DNA from: Paulinella micropora
Lineage: Eukaryota; Cercozoa; Imbricatea; Euglyphida
Direction of reading: 5' to 3'
NCBI GenBank assembly: GCA_009731375.1
Contig: BJOX01000343.1
Location: 522,025 to 559,946 of the forward strand
DNA length: 37,922 bases
This document shows, piece after piece, positions 1 to 11,063 of the stretch. The position numbers and the translations under genes are program-made. The notes under the pieces are model-generated. The model had not been told where the DNA came from. It did not search any database and saw nothing but the letters and a program-made list of their open reading frames with translations. Within the stretch, counting starts at the first letter, position 1. Every line of letters starts with the position of its first letter.

Positions 1-51
<51 letters not shown>

Positions 52-85
52 AGGCAAAATTGACCAGCTTCACGGTGCGTCTGTC

Positions 86-165
<80 letters not shown>

Positions 166-190
166 CGAAGCAATACTGTCCAACTTCACA

Positions 191-251
<61 letters not shown>

Positions 252-444
252 ACTTGTTGCCAACTATGCGGGAAGATTCGAGACCACACCAGCTTTACGG
301 CGAAGAGCACACACACACACATACACATACACATCCACATACACATACACACATACATATGTAACATGCATATACACATACATATGTACATATATATTTT
401 GCCAACTATGAGGGAAGATTCGAAACAACACTGACCAGGTTCAA

Positions 445-503
<59 letters not shown>

Positions 504-540
504 TTCGAGACAACACTGACCAGCTTGATGGAGAATTTTT
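1..540. repeat. Compound GA/GT array with five copies of a short core
   Basis: Runs of (GA)n and (GT)n are separated by five related cores near 47-88, 165-194, 262-300, 402-442 and 504-532. The cores share a pattern close to TTCGAGACAACACTGACCAG. On the + strand they read in one frame as DEAKLTSFT, FEAILSNFT, FETTPALR, FETTLTRF and FETTLTSL. The core may be the edge of an exon copied along with the repeat, as seen elsewhere in this window, but I cannot place it in a gene. Confidence 0.7.
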
Positions 541-591
541 CAATCCTCCCTACCTCCCTACCTACCTACCTACCTACCTACCTATCCATCC

Positions 592-653
<62 letters not shown>

Positions 654-700
654 TCTATCTATTCTATCTATTCTATCTACTCTATCTCTTCGCGGGGTAG
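541..700. repeat. CTAC/CTAT tetranucleotide array
   Basis: CTAC units pass into a long CTAT run and then into TCTAT pentamers. On the + strand this pyrimidine-rich tract ends in GGGGTAG just before an open island, so it could serve as the polypyrimidine tract of a 3' splice site. Confidence 0.85.
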
Positions 701-791
701 GACTTGAATCAGCAGTGGGAGACACAGAGTCCGCTGGGCATCATCCGTTCCTATCTCACGCCCGAGCCCTGGACTGTCAAGTTCGGCAGCG
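701..791 (+). CDS. Exon-like island, unknown protein
   Basis: After the pyrimidine-rich array and a TAG acceptor the + strand is open for about 30 codons, beginning [20 protein letters not shown] possible donor is GCG|GTTCCA at 791; the same frame reaches a TAG stop at about 802-804. The opposite strand is also open over much of the island ([11 protein letters not shown] before GTCCTA), so the strand is not certain. No family recognised. It could be an upstream exon of the + strand gene that ends near 7254. Confidence 0.3.
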
Positions 792-831
792 GTTCCATTC
801 GATAGACAGTCCAGCGAGAATAGGTGGATAG

Positions 832-929
832 GTAGGTAGGGAGGTAGGGAGGGAGAGAGGGAGGGAGGTAGATAGATAGGATAGATAGGATAGATAGGAT
901 GGATGGATGGATGGATGGATGGATGGATG

Positions 930-975
<46 letters not shown>

Positions 976-996
976 CAGACAGATAGATAGATAGAC

Positions 997-1047
<51 letters not shown>

Positions 1048-1056
1048 CAGACAGAG

Positions 1057-1099
<43 letters not shown>

Positions 1100-1120
1100 C
1101 AGACAGATAGATAGACAGAC

Positions 1121-1176
<56 letters not shown>
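832..1176. repeat. GATA tetranucleotide array
   Basis: About 345 bp of GATA units with GGTA, GGAT and GACA variants. No coding content. Confidence 0.95.
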
Positions 1177-1177
<1 letters not shown>

Positions 1178-1192
1178 TGTTTACTCTAGCAG

Positions 1193-1425
1193 CGTCGCAT
1201 AGCTAAACGGCCATAAGCGTCCTGCCAGGAGGTTCAGGCCTGCCTTCCTGGCTCCCTCATAACCAAGGGCCAGCGGAGGGATCCACTCACGAAGCGCAAA
1301 GTGCAGCGTGAGTACCTTTTCTGGGCGAGCTCAAAGGAAAAAACCCAATGCCACAGCTACCCATGTGCAGCCTTGCGAGGTAGCCGACGGGCATGTGGTG
1401 CAGTTTGCTCTAGGAGGGTTGGGCT
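1193..1425. repeat. Dispersed repeat family C, copy 1
   Basis: Unique-looking sequence between a GATA array and a CT array. It matches the reverse complement of about 27529-27770 (shared blocks include cctgcctt.cctggctcc, gtgcag, and agagcaaactgca in inverse). Neither copy has a long open frame. Probably a short interspersed element; class unknown. Confidence 0.7.
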
Positions 1426-1487
1426 TATCTCTCTCTCTATCTCTCTCTCTCTCTCTCTTTCTTTCTCTCTCTCTTTCTCTCTTTCTT

Positions 1488-1526
<39 letters not shown>

Positions 1527-1580
1527 ACCTGCCTATCTATCTACCTATCTACCTACCTACCTACCTACCTACCTACCTAC

Positions 1581-1624
<44 letters not shown>

Positions 1625-1714
1625 ATCTATCTATATATCTATCTATATACATATATATACATATATATATATACATATATATATGTATGTATATATATAT
1701 GCATATAGTCTATC
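1426..1714. repeat. CT, CTAC, CTAT and TATA arrays
   Basis: A (CT)n tract, then CTAC and CTAT units, then TATATACA-type repeats. No coding content. Confidence 0.9.
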
Positions 1715-1800
1715 TATGCTGGCCAGTGGGTCCGTTGCGTATTTGACGGTGTCAAGGGGCTCAGCAGTCAGTTACGAGCGCATCACGCCCAGCGGACTTC
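1715..1800 (+). other. Unplaced exon-like island
   Basis: An 86-bp non-repetitive island. The + strand reads WVRCVFDGVKGLSSQLRAHH after a GGCCAG acceptor-like site; the - strand is also open (LTAEPLDTVKYATDPLASI). I could not join it in phase to any neighbour. Its right edge (cgcccagcggact) resembles, inverted, part of the island at 701-791. Confidence 0.25.
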
Positions 1801-2125
<325 letters not shown>

Positions 2126-2390
2126 GGACAGACAGATAGTCGTTGGCTGTCGAATTCGGCACGGGTCACACGTGTTGATAGAAAGACGAGTTAGAATAGA
2201 TGAATAGATAGGTAGGTAGATAGGCAGGTAGATCTGCCATTCCCTAGGTAGAATAGGTGAATAGATAGCTAGGTAGATAGGTAGGTACACATCTGCCCCA
2301 TCTACCTAGCCATACACGTAAAGATTTTTTGTGTATGTTTGTATGTGCACGACAGTGAGCTGTGAGGTGACCTCCACAGAAAAGAAGTAA

Positions 2391-2462
<72 letters not shown>

Positions 2463-2532
2463 CTCCCCTCCTCCTCTTTACCTCTCTCTTCTGCTCTCTT
2501 TTCCCCTCTCTCACACGCAAACACACTCACAG
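2126..2532. repeat. Degenerate GATA repeats, CT tract and long poly-T
   Basis: Contains broken GATA/GGTA units with small islands (2139-2210, 2310-2395), a (CT)n tract and a poly-T run at about 2424-2462. The 2338-2388 island can be read on the + strand as SCEVTSTEKK before a GTAAAC donor, but I could not join it in phase. The pyrimidine-rich 2455-2531 segment forms a strong 3' splice context for the next feature. Confidence 0.6.
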
Positions 2533-2766
2533 TTTGATTTGTGCCACAATTGTGCACAAACGTCGCCAAATCATGCATTCATACATTTGTATATGTACAA
2601 ATTTCTGTATTGATTCATACATACATACATACATCCATACATACATGCATACATGCATGCATACATGCATACATGCATACATACATACATACAGGTTCCT
2701 CGTGTTGGACGTATTGAATTTGGAAGAGTTTCTAGAATTTTGCGCCTCCAACCTGCCAGAGTCCTG
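2533..2766 (+). CDS. Two candidate exons of an unknown + strand gene
   Basis: Exon 2533-2588 follows a long pyrimidine tract and CACAG; it reads [18 protein letters not shown] and ends TT|GTATAT. Exon 2695-2766 starts ACAG|G, so TT plus G gives Leu, and it reads [20 protein letters not shown] before a CTG|GTGCAC donor. A third micro-exon may start at 3077 (TGTAG|G), where TG plus G gives Trp, followed by EAFMK; its end is unclear. Joins keep phase, but the reverse strand of the second island is also open, so support is moderate. No domain recognised. Confidence 0.35.
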
Positions 2767-2786
2767 GTGCACTCCCCCCCCCCCCC

Positions 2787-2796
2787 NNNNNNNNNN
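2787..2796. other. Assembly gap (10 N)
   Basis: Ten N after a poly-C run; sequence missing, true size unknown. Confidence 1.
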
Positions 2797-2798
2797 TA

Positions 2799-2834
<36 letters not shown>

Positions 2835-2932
2835 TGTATGTATGTATGTATGTCCTCTCTCTCTGTCTCTCTCGCTCTACATACATATATATAAATATAA
2901 ATATATATATATATAATATATATATACATATA

Positions 2933-2967
<35 letters not shown>

Positions 2968-3003
2968 CCTCTCTCTCTCTGTCTCTCTCGCTCTACATAT
3001 ATA

Positions 3004-3039
<36 letters not shown>

Positions 3040-3110
3040 TGTATGTATGTATGTATGTATGTATGTATGTGTGTAGGGAAGCTTTCATGAAGTCAGCTGA
3101 TAAAACAAGC

Positions 3111-3190
<80 letters not shown>

Positions 3191-3230
3191 CCTTTCTCTC
3201 TCTCTCTCTCTCTCTCCTCATCCTCTCCTC

Positions 3231-3272
<42 letters not shown>

Positions 3273-3286
3273 CTCCTCTCCTCCTC
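2797..3286. repeat. TA, GTAT and CT arrays
   Basis: Two similar blocks of (TA)n-(GTAT)n-CTCTCTCTGTCTCTCTCGCTCTACATA, then a long (GTAT)n and a long (CT)n. The block is partly duplicated (2797-2880 and 2935-2995). Confidence 0.9.
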
Positions 3287-3592
3287 NNNNNNNNNNNNNN
3301 NNNNNNNNNNNNNNNNNNNNNNNNNNNNNNNNNNNNNNNNNNNNNNNNNNNNNNNNNNNNNNNNNNNNNNNNNNNNNNNNNNNNNNNNNNNNNNNNNNNN
3401 NNNNNNNNNNNNNNNNNNNNNNNNNNNNNNNNNNNNNNNNNNNNNNNNNNNNNNNNNNNNNNNNNNNNNNNNNNNNNNNNNNNNNNNNNNNNNNNNNNNN
3501 NNNNNNNNNNNNNNNNNNNNNNNNNNNNNNNNNNNNNNNNNNNNNNNNNNNNNNNNNNNNNNNNNNNNNNNNNNNNNNNNNNNNNNNNNNNN
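3287..3592. other. Assembly gap (306 N)
   Basis: Gap inside a (CT)n array. An exon of the + strand gene could be hidden here, because the phases on either side do not join directly. Confidence 1.
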
Positions 3593-3639
<47 letters not shown>

Positions 3640-3640
<1 letters not shown>

Positions 3641-3722
3641 TGATCCCCGAGGCCAACCTCCTGTTCAGTAACGACCTGCCCAAAGAAGAAGACGGACCTA
3701 CCCTGCCAAAAGACCCCTCCTG
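3640..3722 (+). CDS. Candidate exon of the + strand gene
   Basis: The (CT)n array ends in CAG, a textbook 3' splice site. The island then reads ANLLFSNDLPKEEDGPTLPK within a 27-codon open stretch and ends TG|GTAACA. Its right half is repeated three times downstream. The exon leaves phase 2, which does not match the next candidate at 4273, so an intervening exon or a different donor is needed. Function unknown. Confidence 0.45.
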
Positions 3723-4135
3723 GTAACATTGATAAGTAGACAGATGGATAGGCAGATGGGCATGTTAGACAACCCTCTTATTCAGTAACGATTTATCTAA
3801 AGAAGAAGACGGACCTACCCTGCCAAAAGACTTATCCCTCCTGGTAACATGGATAAGTAGATAGATGAATAGGCAGATAGGTAGGTAGGTAGATAGGTAG
3901 GTAGATAGATAGACAAAGAAGATGACACTCGAACCTTACCAAAGACCTATCCCCTGGTAACGGGGATAGGTAGATAGGTAGATAGGTAGATAAGTAGGTA
4001 GGTAGGTTGGTAGGTAGGTAGGTAGGTTGTTGGTAGGTAGGAAGGTGAGGCCAACCTCTTGTTCAGTAACGACTGCCCAAAGGAGAAGACGGACCTACCC
4101 TACCAAGACCTATCCCTCCTGGTAACGTTGATAGA
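3723..4135. repeat. Three truncated copies of the 3640-3722 exon in GATA-type repeats
   Basis: Copies at about 3776-3848, 3922-3957 and 4049-4121 carry the same cagtaacga..gacggaccta..cctggtaac pattern, each followed by GATA/GGTA units. Each keeps the GTAAC donor but has small indels that break the frame. They look like exon-edge duplications spread with the microsatellite. Confidence 0.8.
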
Positions 4136-4175
4136 TAGGTAGGAAGGTAGGAAGGTAGGTAGGTAGGTAGGTAGG

Positions 4176-4252
<77 letters not shown>
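4136..4252. repeat. GGTA/GATA array
   Basis: Tetranucleotide repeat only. Confidence 0.95.
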
Positions 4253-4272
4253 GAAATATCGACTAATGTCAG

Positions 4273-4805
4273 AAAAAAGGAGCTTCTGATTTCGTCAACC
4301 AGGAAGTCTGTGGGTAAAGTATTAACCCGATGCCCAGCTAAGCCGTGATGTTTGCACGGAAGGGACTGATACAGGCAATACCAAAGCTCCCTAGTACCAG
4401 GCGGGGCCAGGGCTCGTTCCATAAAGCGCCCCTTGCAGAACGAGCTCCCACCTCCATTACAGAGGGCCCAGTAAGCAGATGGAGTTTCGAGACTGTTCGA
4501 CAGTCTAGTATAAACCGACAGAGCACTGTGGGTTTTATTCCGGGCTCAACAAGCGAGAAAGGGCACCCTGAGGGAACAGGATTGTGCTTCCCGTCGCTAT
4601 TTCGGCATGTGACTCGTAGGCGTATGGCTAGGCACACATAAGGCACCCCACCACGGGCCCAGCACACCCACACCATCCCCTAATTCTCTGTCTGTCGACA
4701 GATGGCACCCATTTCAAAACATCAAGCCCAAGGGAGGGTCAGTGACACCTCAAGTCACTTCGTGGAGTAAGTGATGAGATCAACTGAGATAGATAGGTAG
4801 ATAGG

Positions 4806-4890
<85 letters not shown>

Positions 4891-4997
4891 GGATAGATGG
4901 ATGGATGGATGGATGGATGGATGGAAATGTAGGTAGATAGGTAGGTAGGCAGCTAGACAGACAGATAGATAGATAGATAGGTAGGTAGGTAGGTATG

Positions 4998-5084
<87 letters not shown>

Positions 5085-5098
5085 GCAGCTAGACAAAC

Positions 5099-5171
<73 letters not shown>

Positions 5172-5212
5172 CATAGGTAGGTAGGTAGGTAGGTAGGCAG
5201 GTAGGTAGATAA

Positions 5213-5306
<94 letters not shown>

Positions 5307-5414
5307 TTAATCTCATTTTATCCATATCTTTATACTAATTTGATAATACATCAATGTGCAGGGTGAGACAGAGAGCAAGTGCAACATCTCAGACAGAACA
5401 CACCGTACGTATTG

Positions 5415-5445
<31 letters not shown>

Positions 5446-5672
5446 TCTCTCTTGCCTGTATTTCTTCGTATATGTATGCATACATATGTTGACATGCATG
5501 TTGATGTGTAGAGTACCTGCAGGACATTGTACGCTTCGAGGAGCTACTTGATAACTCCAACATGAACCTTGGTGCGAAATCATGTTTACTTACTTACCTA
5601 CTTACTTCCTTACTTACTTACTTACTTACTAACTTACTTACTTACTTACTTAGTTGCTTGCTTGCTTGCTTG

Positions 5673-5717
<45 letters not shown>

Positions 5718-5795
5718 GTACTCCCTTGCTTCCTTCCTTCCTTCCTTCCTTCCTTCCTTCCTTCCTTCCTTCCTTCTTAGTTGCTTGCTTACTTG

Positions 5796-5860
<65 letters not shown>

Positions 5861-6489
5861 GTACTCCCTTTCTTCCTTCCTTCCTTCCTTCCTTCCTTCC
5901 TTCTTCCTTCCTTCTTTCTTTCTTTCTTTCTTTCTTTCGTCTTAATCTTCCAACAGCTACTTGATGACTCCAACATGAATCTTGGTGCGTCACCATTTTT
6001 CCTTCCTTCCTTCCTTCCTTCCTTCCTTCTCCTTCCTTCCTTCTCCTTCCTTCCTTTTCCTTCCTTTCTTCCTCCCTTCCTTCCTTCCTTCCTTCCTTCC
6101 TTTCCTCCCTTCCTTCCTTCCTTCCTTTTCCTTCCTTCCTTCCTTTCTTTCTTTCTTCCTTCCTTCCTTTTTCTTCCTTCCTTCCTTCCTTCCTTCCTTT
6201 TCCTTCCTTCCTTCCTTCCTTCCTTCCTTTCTTCCTTTCTTTCTTTCCTTCCTTCATTCCTTCCTTTCGTTCTTTCTTTCCTTCCTTCATTCCTTCCTTT
6301 CGTTCTTTCTTTCTTCCTTCCTTCCTTCCTTTTCCTTCCTCCTTCCTTTCTTTCTTCCTTCCTTTTTCTTCCTTTTTTCCTTCCTCCTTCCTTTATTTCT
6401 TCCTTCCTTCCTTTTTTCCTTCCTTTCTTCCTTCCTTTCTTTCTTCCTTCCTCCTTCCTTCATTCCTTCATTCCTTCATTCCTTCTTTT

Positions 6490-6521
<32 letters not shown>

Positions 6522-6567
6522 TCATCTTACGCTTTGAACAGTTACTTCATGATAGCAATATCGACTT

Positions 6568-6614
<47 letters not shown>

Positions 6615-6663
6615 TCTAATTGTTTATTTATTTATGTATTTACTTACTTATTTACTTATTTAC

Positions 6664-6694
<31 letters not shown>

Positions 6695-6735
6695 TTTTAT
6701 TTTATTTTATTTTTTATTTACTTATTTACTTTTCT

Positions 6736-6766
<31 letters not shown>

Positions 6767-7013
6767 TTCATTTTTCATTTAATTATTTACTTATTTACTT
6801 ATTTATTTATTTATTTACTTACTGACTATTTACTTACTATTTACTTACTATTTACTTACTTACCTACTTACTTATTTACTTACTTACTTACTTGTCTAAT
6901 CTGTCAAATTTCTTCAATAAGAGCTCAGACCCCCACACAAGACAGCGGTAGCTACTGATTTATCTATCTATACCTGTCTAGCTAGTGGGTTGGTGTGTGT
7001 GTGTTGTGTCTAC

Positions 7014-7055
<42 letters not shown>

Positions 7056-7059
7056 GTCC

Positions 7060-7106
<47 letters not shown>

Positions 7107-7254
7107 TGCGTGTGTGTTGTCCATGTGTGTGTCCATGTGTGTGTGTGTGTGTATGTGTGTGAGTACTTGTGTATGCATATGGACTGGTGTTTGACGTGTA
7201 TGTGATGCAGGAAAAGATGTTAGCGCATATGGACCAGAACGGGGTGGTGTTTGA
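4273..7254 (+). CDS. Partial spliced gene model, 3' half, unknown function
   Basis: Six exons join in phase: 4273-4313 ([13 protein letters not shown], donor GG|GTAAAG), 4702-4766 ([17 protein letters not shown]; strong acceptor TCTGTCTGTCGACAG and donor GGA|GTAAGT), 5372-5404 ([10 protein letters not shown], donor GTACGT), 5512-5571 ([19 protein letters not shown], donor GTGCGA), 6924-6947 (QTPTQDS), 7211-7254 ([13 protein letters not shown] then TGA). The good splice sites at 4702-4766 decide the strand. Alternatives exist: exon 3 can start at 5362, exon 4 at 5523, and the last exon is open in another frame to a TAA at about 7288. Introns are almost all microsatellite, plus repeat family D at 4459-4594. 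Upstream exons are probably at 2533-3722 and perhaps 701. I recognise no protein family. Confidence 0.42.
4459..4594. repeat. Dispersed repeat family D, copy 1
   Basis: Nearly identical to the reverse complement of 22076-22211. It contains the perfect hairpin GACTGT-TCG-ACAGTC. Unique sequence continues on both sides to about 4314 and 4680 and may belong to the same element. Each copy sits next to tetranucleotide repeats. Confidence 0.8.
4787..5306. repeat. GATA/GGTA array, about 520 bp
   Basis: GATA with blocks of GGTA, GGAT and two copies of gcagctagacaaacagat-like interruptions (about 4949-4966 and 5085-5102). Intron of the + strand model. Confidence 0.95.
5572..6885. repeat. CTTA, CTTC and TTTA arrays with two exon fragments
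   Basis: CTTA/CTTG units, then a long CTTC array, then TTTA/TTAC units. Fragments of the 5512-5571 exon occur at about 5957-5985 (LLDDSNMNL, followed by GTGCGT) and 6541-6567 (LLHDSNIDF, no donor). The fragments are the right-hand edge of the exon. Confidence 0.9.
6985..7192. repeat. (GT)n array
   Basis: Long GT dinucleotide runs. At 7174-7194 there is a partial copy (gcatatggac..tggtgtttgac) of 7226-7256 in the next exon. Confidence 0.9.
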
Positions 7255-7312
7255 CCACTTGCCTGAACTCGCTCTCCTGCTCTAAGCCCTATTTCCTCGA
7301 TCATATCATGTC

Positions 7313-7327
7313 ATGTCAAATCATATC

Positions 7328-7368
<41 letters not shown>

Positions 7369-7506
7369 GCTGCTGCTGTTACGTTACATTACATTACATT
7401 GCATTACATTGCATTACAGTACATTACAGTACATTACAGTACATTACAGTACATTACAGTACATTACATTACCTTACATTAACTTACATTACCTTACGTT
7501 ACCTTA
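7313..7506. repeat. CTA trinucleotide and TTACA pentanucleotide arrays
   Basis: (CTA)n and (CTG)n followed by about 22 units of TTACA/TTACG/TTGCA type. No coding content. Confidence 0.9.
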
Positions 7507-7666
7507 CAACAACAACACTGTGACAAAAAAATCTATATTTATTTGTAGTGGTTAGCAATAATAGTGAATAAAATATCGGAGACGACAGTAATTTCGTATG
7601 CAATAGTTACTGCTCCGTGAACCACGGGGAGAAGTAGCATAAGCGAATAATGTTTAGAAATGATAA

Positions 7667-7670
<4 letters not shown>

Positions 7671-7710
<40 letters not shown>

Positions 7711-7789
7711 NNNNNNNNNNNNNNNNNNNNNNNNNNNNNNNNNNNNNNNNNNNNNNNNNNNNNNNNNNNNNNNNNNNNNNNNNNNNNNN

Positions 7790-7826
<37 letters not shown>
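7671..7826. other. Poly-T flanking an assembly gap (7711-7789)
   Basis: About 37 T, a 79-base N gap, then about 37 T. Gap size unknown. Confidence 0.95.
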
Positions 7827-7827
<1 letters not shown>

Positions 7828-8831
7828 ACACTTCATCTATTCTCTTTTTGTAATAATATCTCTTGATACCTCTTCCATTTATCTCTCTTCTGCTTCCCAC
7901 TGAGCTTTGTGAGTGGCAAGTATTGTATTAAAACAGGGCTTGCGTAAAAAATTAGGACTCGAAATGATGGTATTACTGGGTACATTCAAGTGCCAAACTC
8001 AGCCATCGAATTTGAGTTAAGGTACAGATTTCAGATTAACGGTCAGATTTTAGATTAGCGGCTACAATTCAAATTAGTTCAATTTAACGGTGACATTTTG
8101 CAAAAATTATACATATTATGCGCAGTCGTATGTCACGGTAGCCGTTAAATTGAACTAAATTGAATTCTGGCAAGGACAATTTATTAATAATGTATTTAGC
8201 CTCCGTCACTAGTACCGGCCGACAATTACCTATTTTACCTATATCACTCTAAGTGTAACGGTGAATTCAAAGCTTTGGCGGTTTGGGGGTTGTGGCGTTT
8301 AATGACGTGAGTTGAATGATTTCCTGTTTACTAGCAAGCTGCAGTACTAGTATGCCGGGCAATGTGTTGACTTTAATTCCGAGTCTAGGAAGGAATTGCT
8401 AGCTGACTCTGGCGAAGCCCCAGACAATTACCGTCTCCAGCAGATCGTAAAGGACGCGTTAGTGGGTCCGAAGCAGTCTGACGCTAGGGTAAACATCATG
8501 ATAATATGTTTTTTAGGTTGTTTCAGTGGGGTCCAAACTTGAACGGAGGCAAAATAGGCCGGTAATGAGTTTCAAGTTTAACATTTTTTAATAATTCTTT
8601 TTTTGTTGTAAGTTGAAGATACGATGTAATCATCGAGTCGAGTCCCTGCCACTGAAAAAAAAATTTTAATTTAAATTTCAAATCATTGCATGTTAAAACG
8701 GTTTGAAATTTCAAGTTTGTGTTTTCTTCATCAAAAAAAAGTTATTAGGCAAAGTTTGACCGTGGCATAATTCACAATAACTTGATTTGGTCTGGATTAA
8801 TATCGAGGCAGAACTTTCTGAATCTGAAGCC
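7827..8831. other. Unique AT-rich DNA, no gene seen
   Basis: No open frame with recognisable content. It holds one imperfect inverted repeat (8066-8090 with 8142-8166, one mismatch in 25). Confidence 0.7.
8066..8166. repeat. 25-bp inverted repeat with 51-bp spacer
   Basis: Left arm aattcaaattagttcaattt.. and right arm ..aaattgaactaaattgaatt pair with one mismatch over 25 bp; tgaca/tgtca just inside extends the pairing after a 6-base bulge. It could be the core of a small hairpin element. No duplication of flanking bases seen. Confidence 0.6.
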
Positions 8832-8836
8832 TTTCA

Positions 8837-9151
8837 CAAAGTAATCTATCACTCAAACGCAGACACGGTTTAGGGAAGCTACCCCGCTAAGGGTAAAGAA
8901 TAACAGAAGAAAAGACTTGTAATGACTTTGGGTCACACAAATTTATGATGTTATGACCTTTACAAAATGGTAATACTCATTTGATTCTAGGCATTCCAGA
9001 TTATGATTCGCGAATACTCTAGAAAGTGTCCTTGTCAGTAATAAAGGTATTAATAACTGTCCGGCCTATGAACCTGCCTATGACTAAGACTATCCAAATT
9101 ACCGGTAAATTGTCTAGGTGGAGTAACGGGTATTAGTAGTACATTACAACG
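8837..9151 (-). repeat. copia 3' LTR
   Basis: Matches 16085-16395. In element orientation it starts CGTTGTAATG and ends ATTACTTTG, not the usual TG...CA. It has an extra acac at about 8863-8866 relative to the other copy. The boundaries are set by the flanking TTTCA and by the polypurine tract. Confidence 0.95.
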
Positions 9152-9160
9152 CTCCCCCTT
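9152..9160 (-). promoter_or_regulatory. Polypurine tract
   Basis: Element-strand sequence AAGGGGGAG abuts the 3' LTR start. This is the usual primer site for plus-strand DNA synthesis in LTR elements. Confidence 0.8.
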
Positions 9161-9594
9161 AGTCGCAAGTCATAGGCTATATTAGTGTGTAAATATGAAA
9201 AAAATAGTGTTGAGGATCAGTTATGGGTTACCCGAAGGTTAAATATCAACTCCCATTTACATCACATCCTCTATGTATGTATATATGTGGTCATGCAGTA
9301 ACATGTATGAAGTATGTATGTGTTCAAAAATTTGCAAGCGCTTCCCGTAGAGGGTAGCAAAATAAAAAAAAAATTAGATTTCCTATTCTAGGACAGAAAG
9401 AATGACAGAATGAATTTAAATTGCTAAGTTAGCCAGGGAAAGCCTCGCGGCTGCCGGCCTCGCGTGGCAGTCGGCTACCCAGCCTCGGCTCGACGGCTCT
9501 TGACCCCTGCGCAAAACAAAGCTGCTGCAACAAGCAACAAACTGCACAAAACACTCAAAGCAAATATAGGTGAGTGGACACGCAAATCCCGAAA
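9161..9594 (-). other. copia 3' untranslated region
   Basis: Lies between the end of RNase H and the polypurine tract. No coding frame on the element strand; the open + strand frame at 9464-9808 is a shadow of RNase H. Confidence 0.6.
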
Positions 9595-10365
9595 TTACTT
9601 GAGCTTTACCGTAAATTTGTTAAGTAAATACTCGAATTGTTCTTTCGGTAAATATTTTGTCATTACATCACCTATCTGCTTCTTCGTACCTACTTTTACA
9701 AACTTAATCTCACCGTCTCTCTGTAGGTGGTGCATAAAGTGTAATTCTAAAGGTAAGTGTTTAGTTCTATTACCTGACATACCCCTCTCTGCCGCTAAGA
9801 CTGTTTGAGAGTTATCCTCGAATAATTCTATCGGGCTCTTTTGGGCTATGTTTAGTTCTTGTGTAATGTGTTTTAGTGCAAGTCCCTCTCTAATGCACTC
9901 AGTTGCTGCAAATATTTCAGCATCATTGGAACTCAGGGCGATGCGACTCTGTCGCTTTGATAACCATGCAACTGGATCGCTGCCCCATAGGATCACGAAT
10001 CCAGTGCGGGACTTCCCTGTTTTCTTACAAACTTTGTGAGCCGCGTCGGGCCACATGGAAAGTTTTGGATAGGTTTGCCCTTCTTGCTCTGACTTAGGCT
10101 CATGGTAAGCTAAACCTCGATAAGAGTTAACTAAATAACGAAAGATTCTGCCTAACATCGCATAAGTTATTCCCTTATCGATAGTTTGCATGACACTTGC
10201 CGAATTTAGTGCTTGTTCTATATCGGGTCTTGTCATCTTTGCGAGAAATAGCAAACGACCAACTAGACTAGGAATTGAAAATTTTCGCAAGCTAGCTGAT
10301 TCCGACATCGGTTCCGTGAAATGTTCTTGCGCTGGAGTACTAACGGGTTTAGCAGAATCGTAGCC
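9595..10365 (-). pseudogene. copia pol: end of RT and RNase H
   Basis: Reads KPVSTP and LVGRLLFLAKMTRPDI (end of RT), then the copia RNase H with WPDAAH, SRTGFVILWGSDPVAWLSK, ALSSNDAEIFAATE, LFEDNSQTV, NRTKHLPLELHF and DVMTKYLP. It lies in a different frame from the RT segment: a base is missing near 10366, where the RT frame would run into TAG. The stop TAA is at 9595-9597. It removes the RNA strand during reverse transcription in the virus-like particle. Confidence 0.9.
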
Positions 10366-10397
10366 TACTCTTTTAGTATCTGCTGCTGATATTTTCG

Positions 10398-11063
10398 CTA
10401 ATGCAAAATTATTTTCCCGTTCGATTGCTCTATCTCTATTCCTTTGAATTCACGGGCAATACCGAGTTTTTTGAGCGGGAAATGTTTTTCTAATGCGGAC
10501 GCAAAACGCTCATATGCTTGTTTGTTTGGTGCGGTGAACAACAAGTCATCAACATGAAATATCCCTACTATCTCCTCTCTCAAAGCTTTATCATTTTCTA
10601 CAAACATACATAAGTCTGAATCTAGCAACCTAAAACCTAGCTCCTCTAACTTGGGTGCTAATATCTCATACCATCTTCTTCCTGCCTGTGGTGCACCATA
10701 TAAAGCACCATCTATACGCCATATCATCCCCTCATGCCCTTCTCTGTCTACACTCTCTGGCGCATATGCATAAACAGGGTCATTCATACGAGCATTTAGG
10801 TATGCATTTTTAAAATCTATGCCGTATAGTTTGTGTTTGTGCCAGGCAGCTAGTTTGGCGAGAAATAAAAGTGAATGGTGCGCGGCGCAAGGAACAAAGA
10901 GCTGATCTGGGTTATAGCTAACACCGGGTTCTAACATATCTCCCCGTAAAGCTAAACGAGACTTTATGAACTTTTTCCCGTTCTCATCTAACTTTACTTT
11001 GTGAACCCATGTCAATCTAACTATCTTACTAACTCCTGCCTTGCTTGCCTCCTTATGAGGTAC
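10398..11063 (-). pseudogene. copia pol: reverse transcriptase
   Basis: Reads WVHKVKLDENGKKFIKSRLA, YGIDFKNAYLNA (first catalytic Asp), GALYGAPQAGRRWYE and FHVDDLLF (the copia form of the YxDD active site). It is in the same frame as the integrase segment but separated by a single TGA at 11064-11066, and it ends early at TAG 10398-10400, just after GKIILH, where copia RTs continue. Conserved sequence carries on past both stops, so they are mutations rather than real ends. Confidence 0.92.

Noticed and set aside
5654-6782. Long FLPSFLPS and YLFIYLFI proteins
   Set aside because: Pure CTTC and TTTA repeat translations open in several frames at once.
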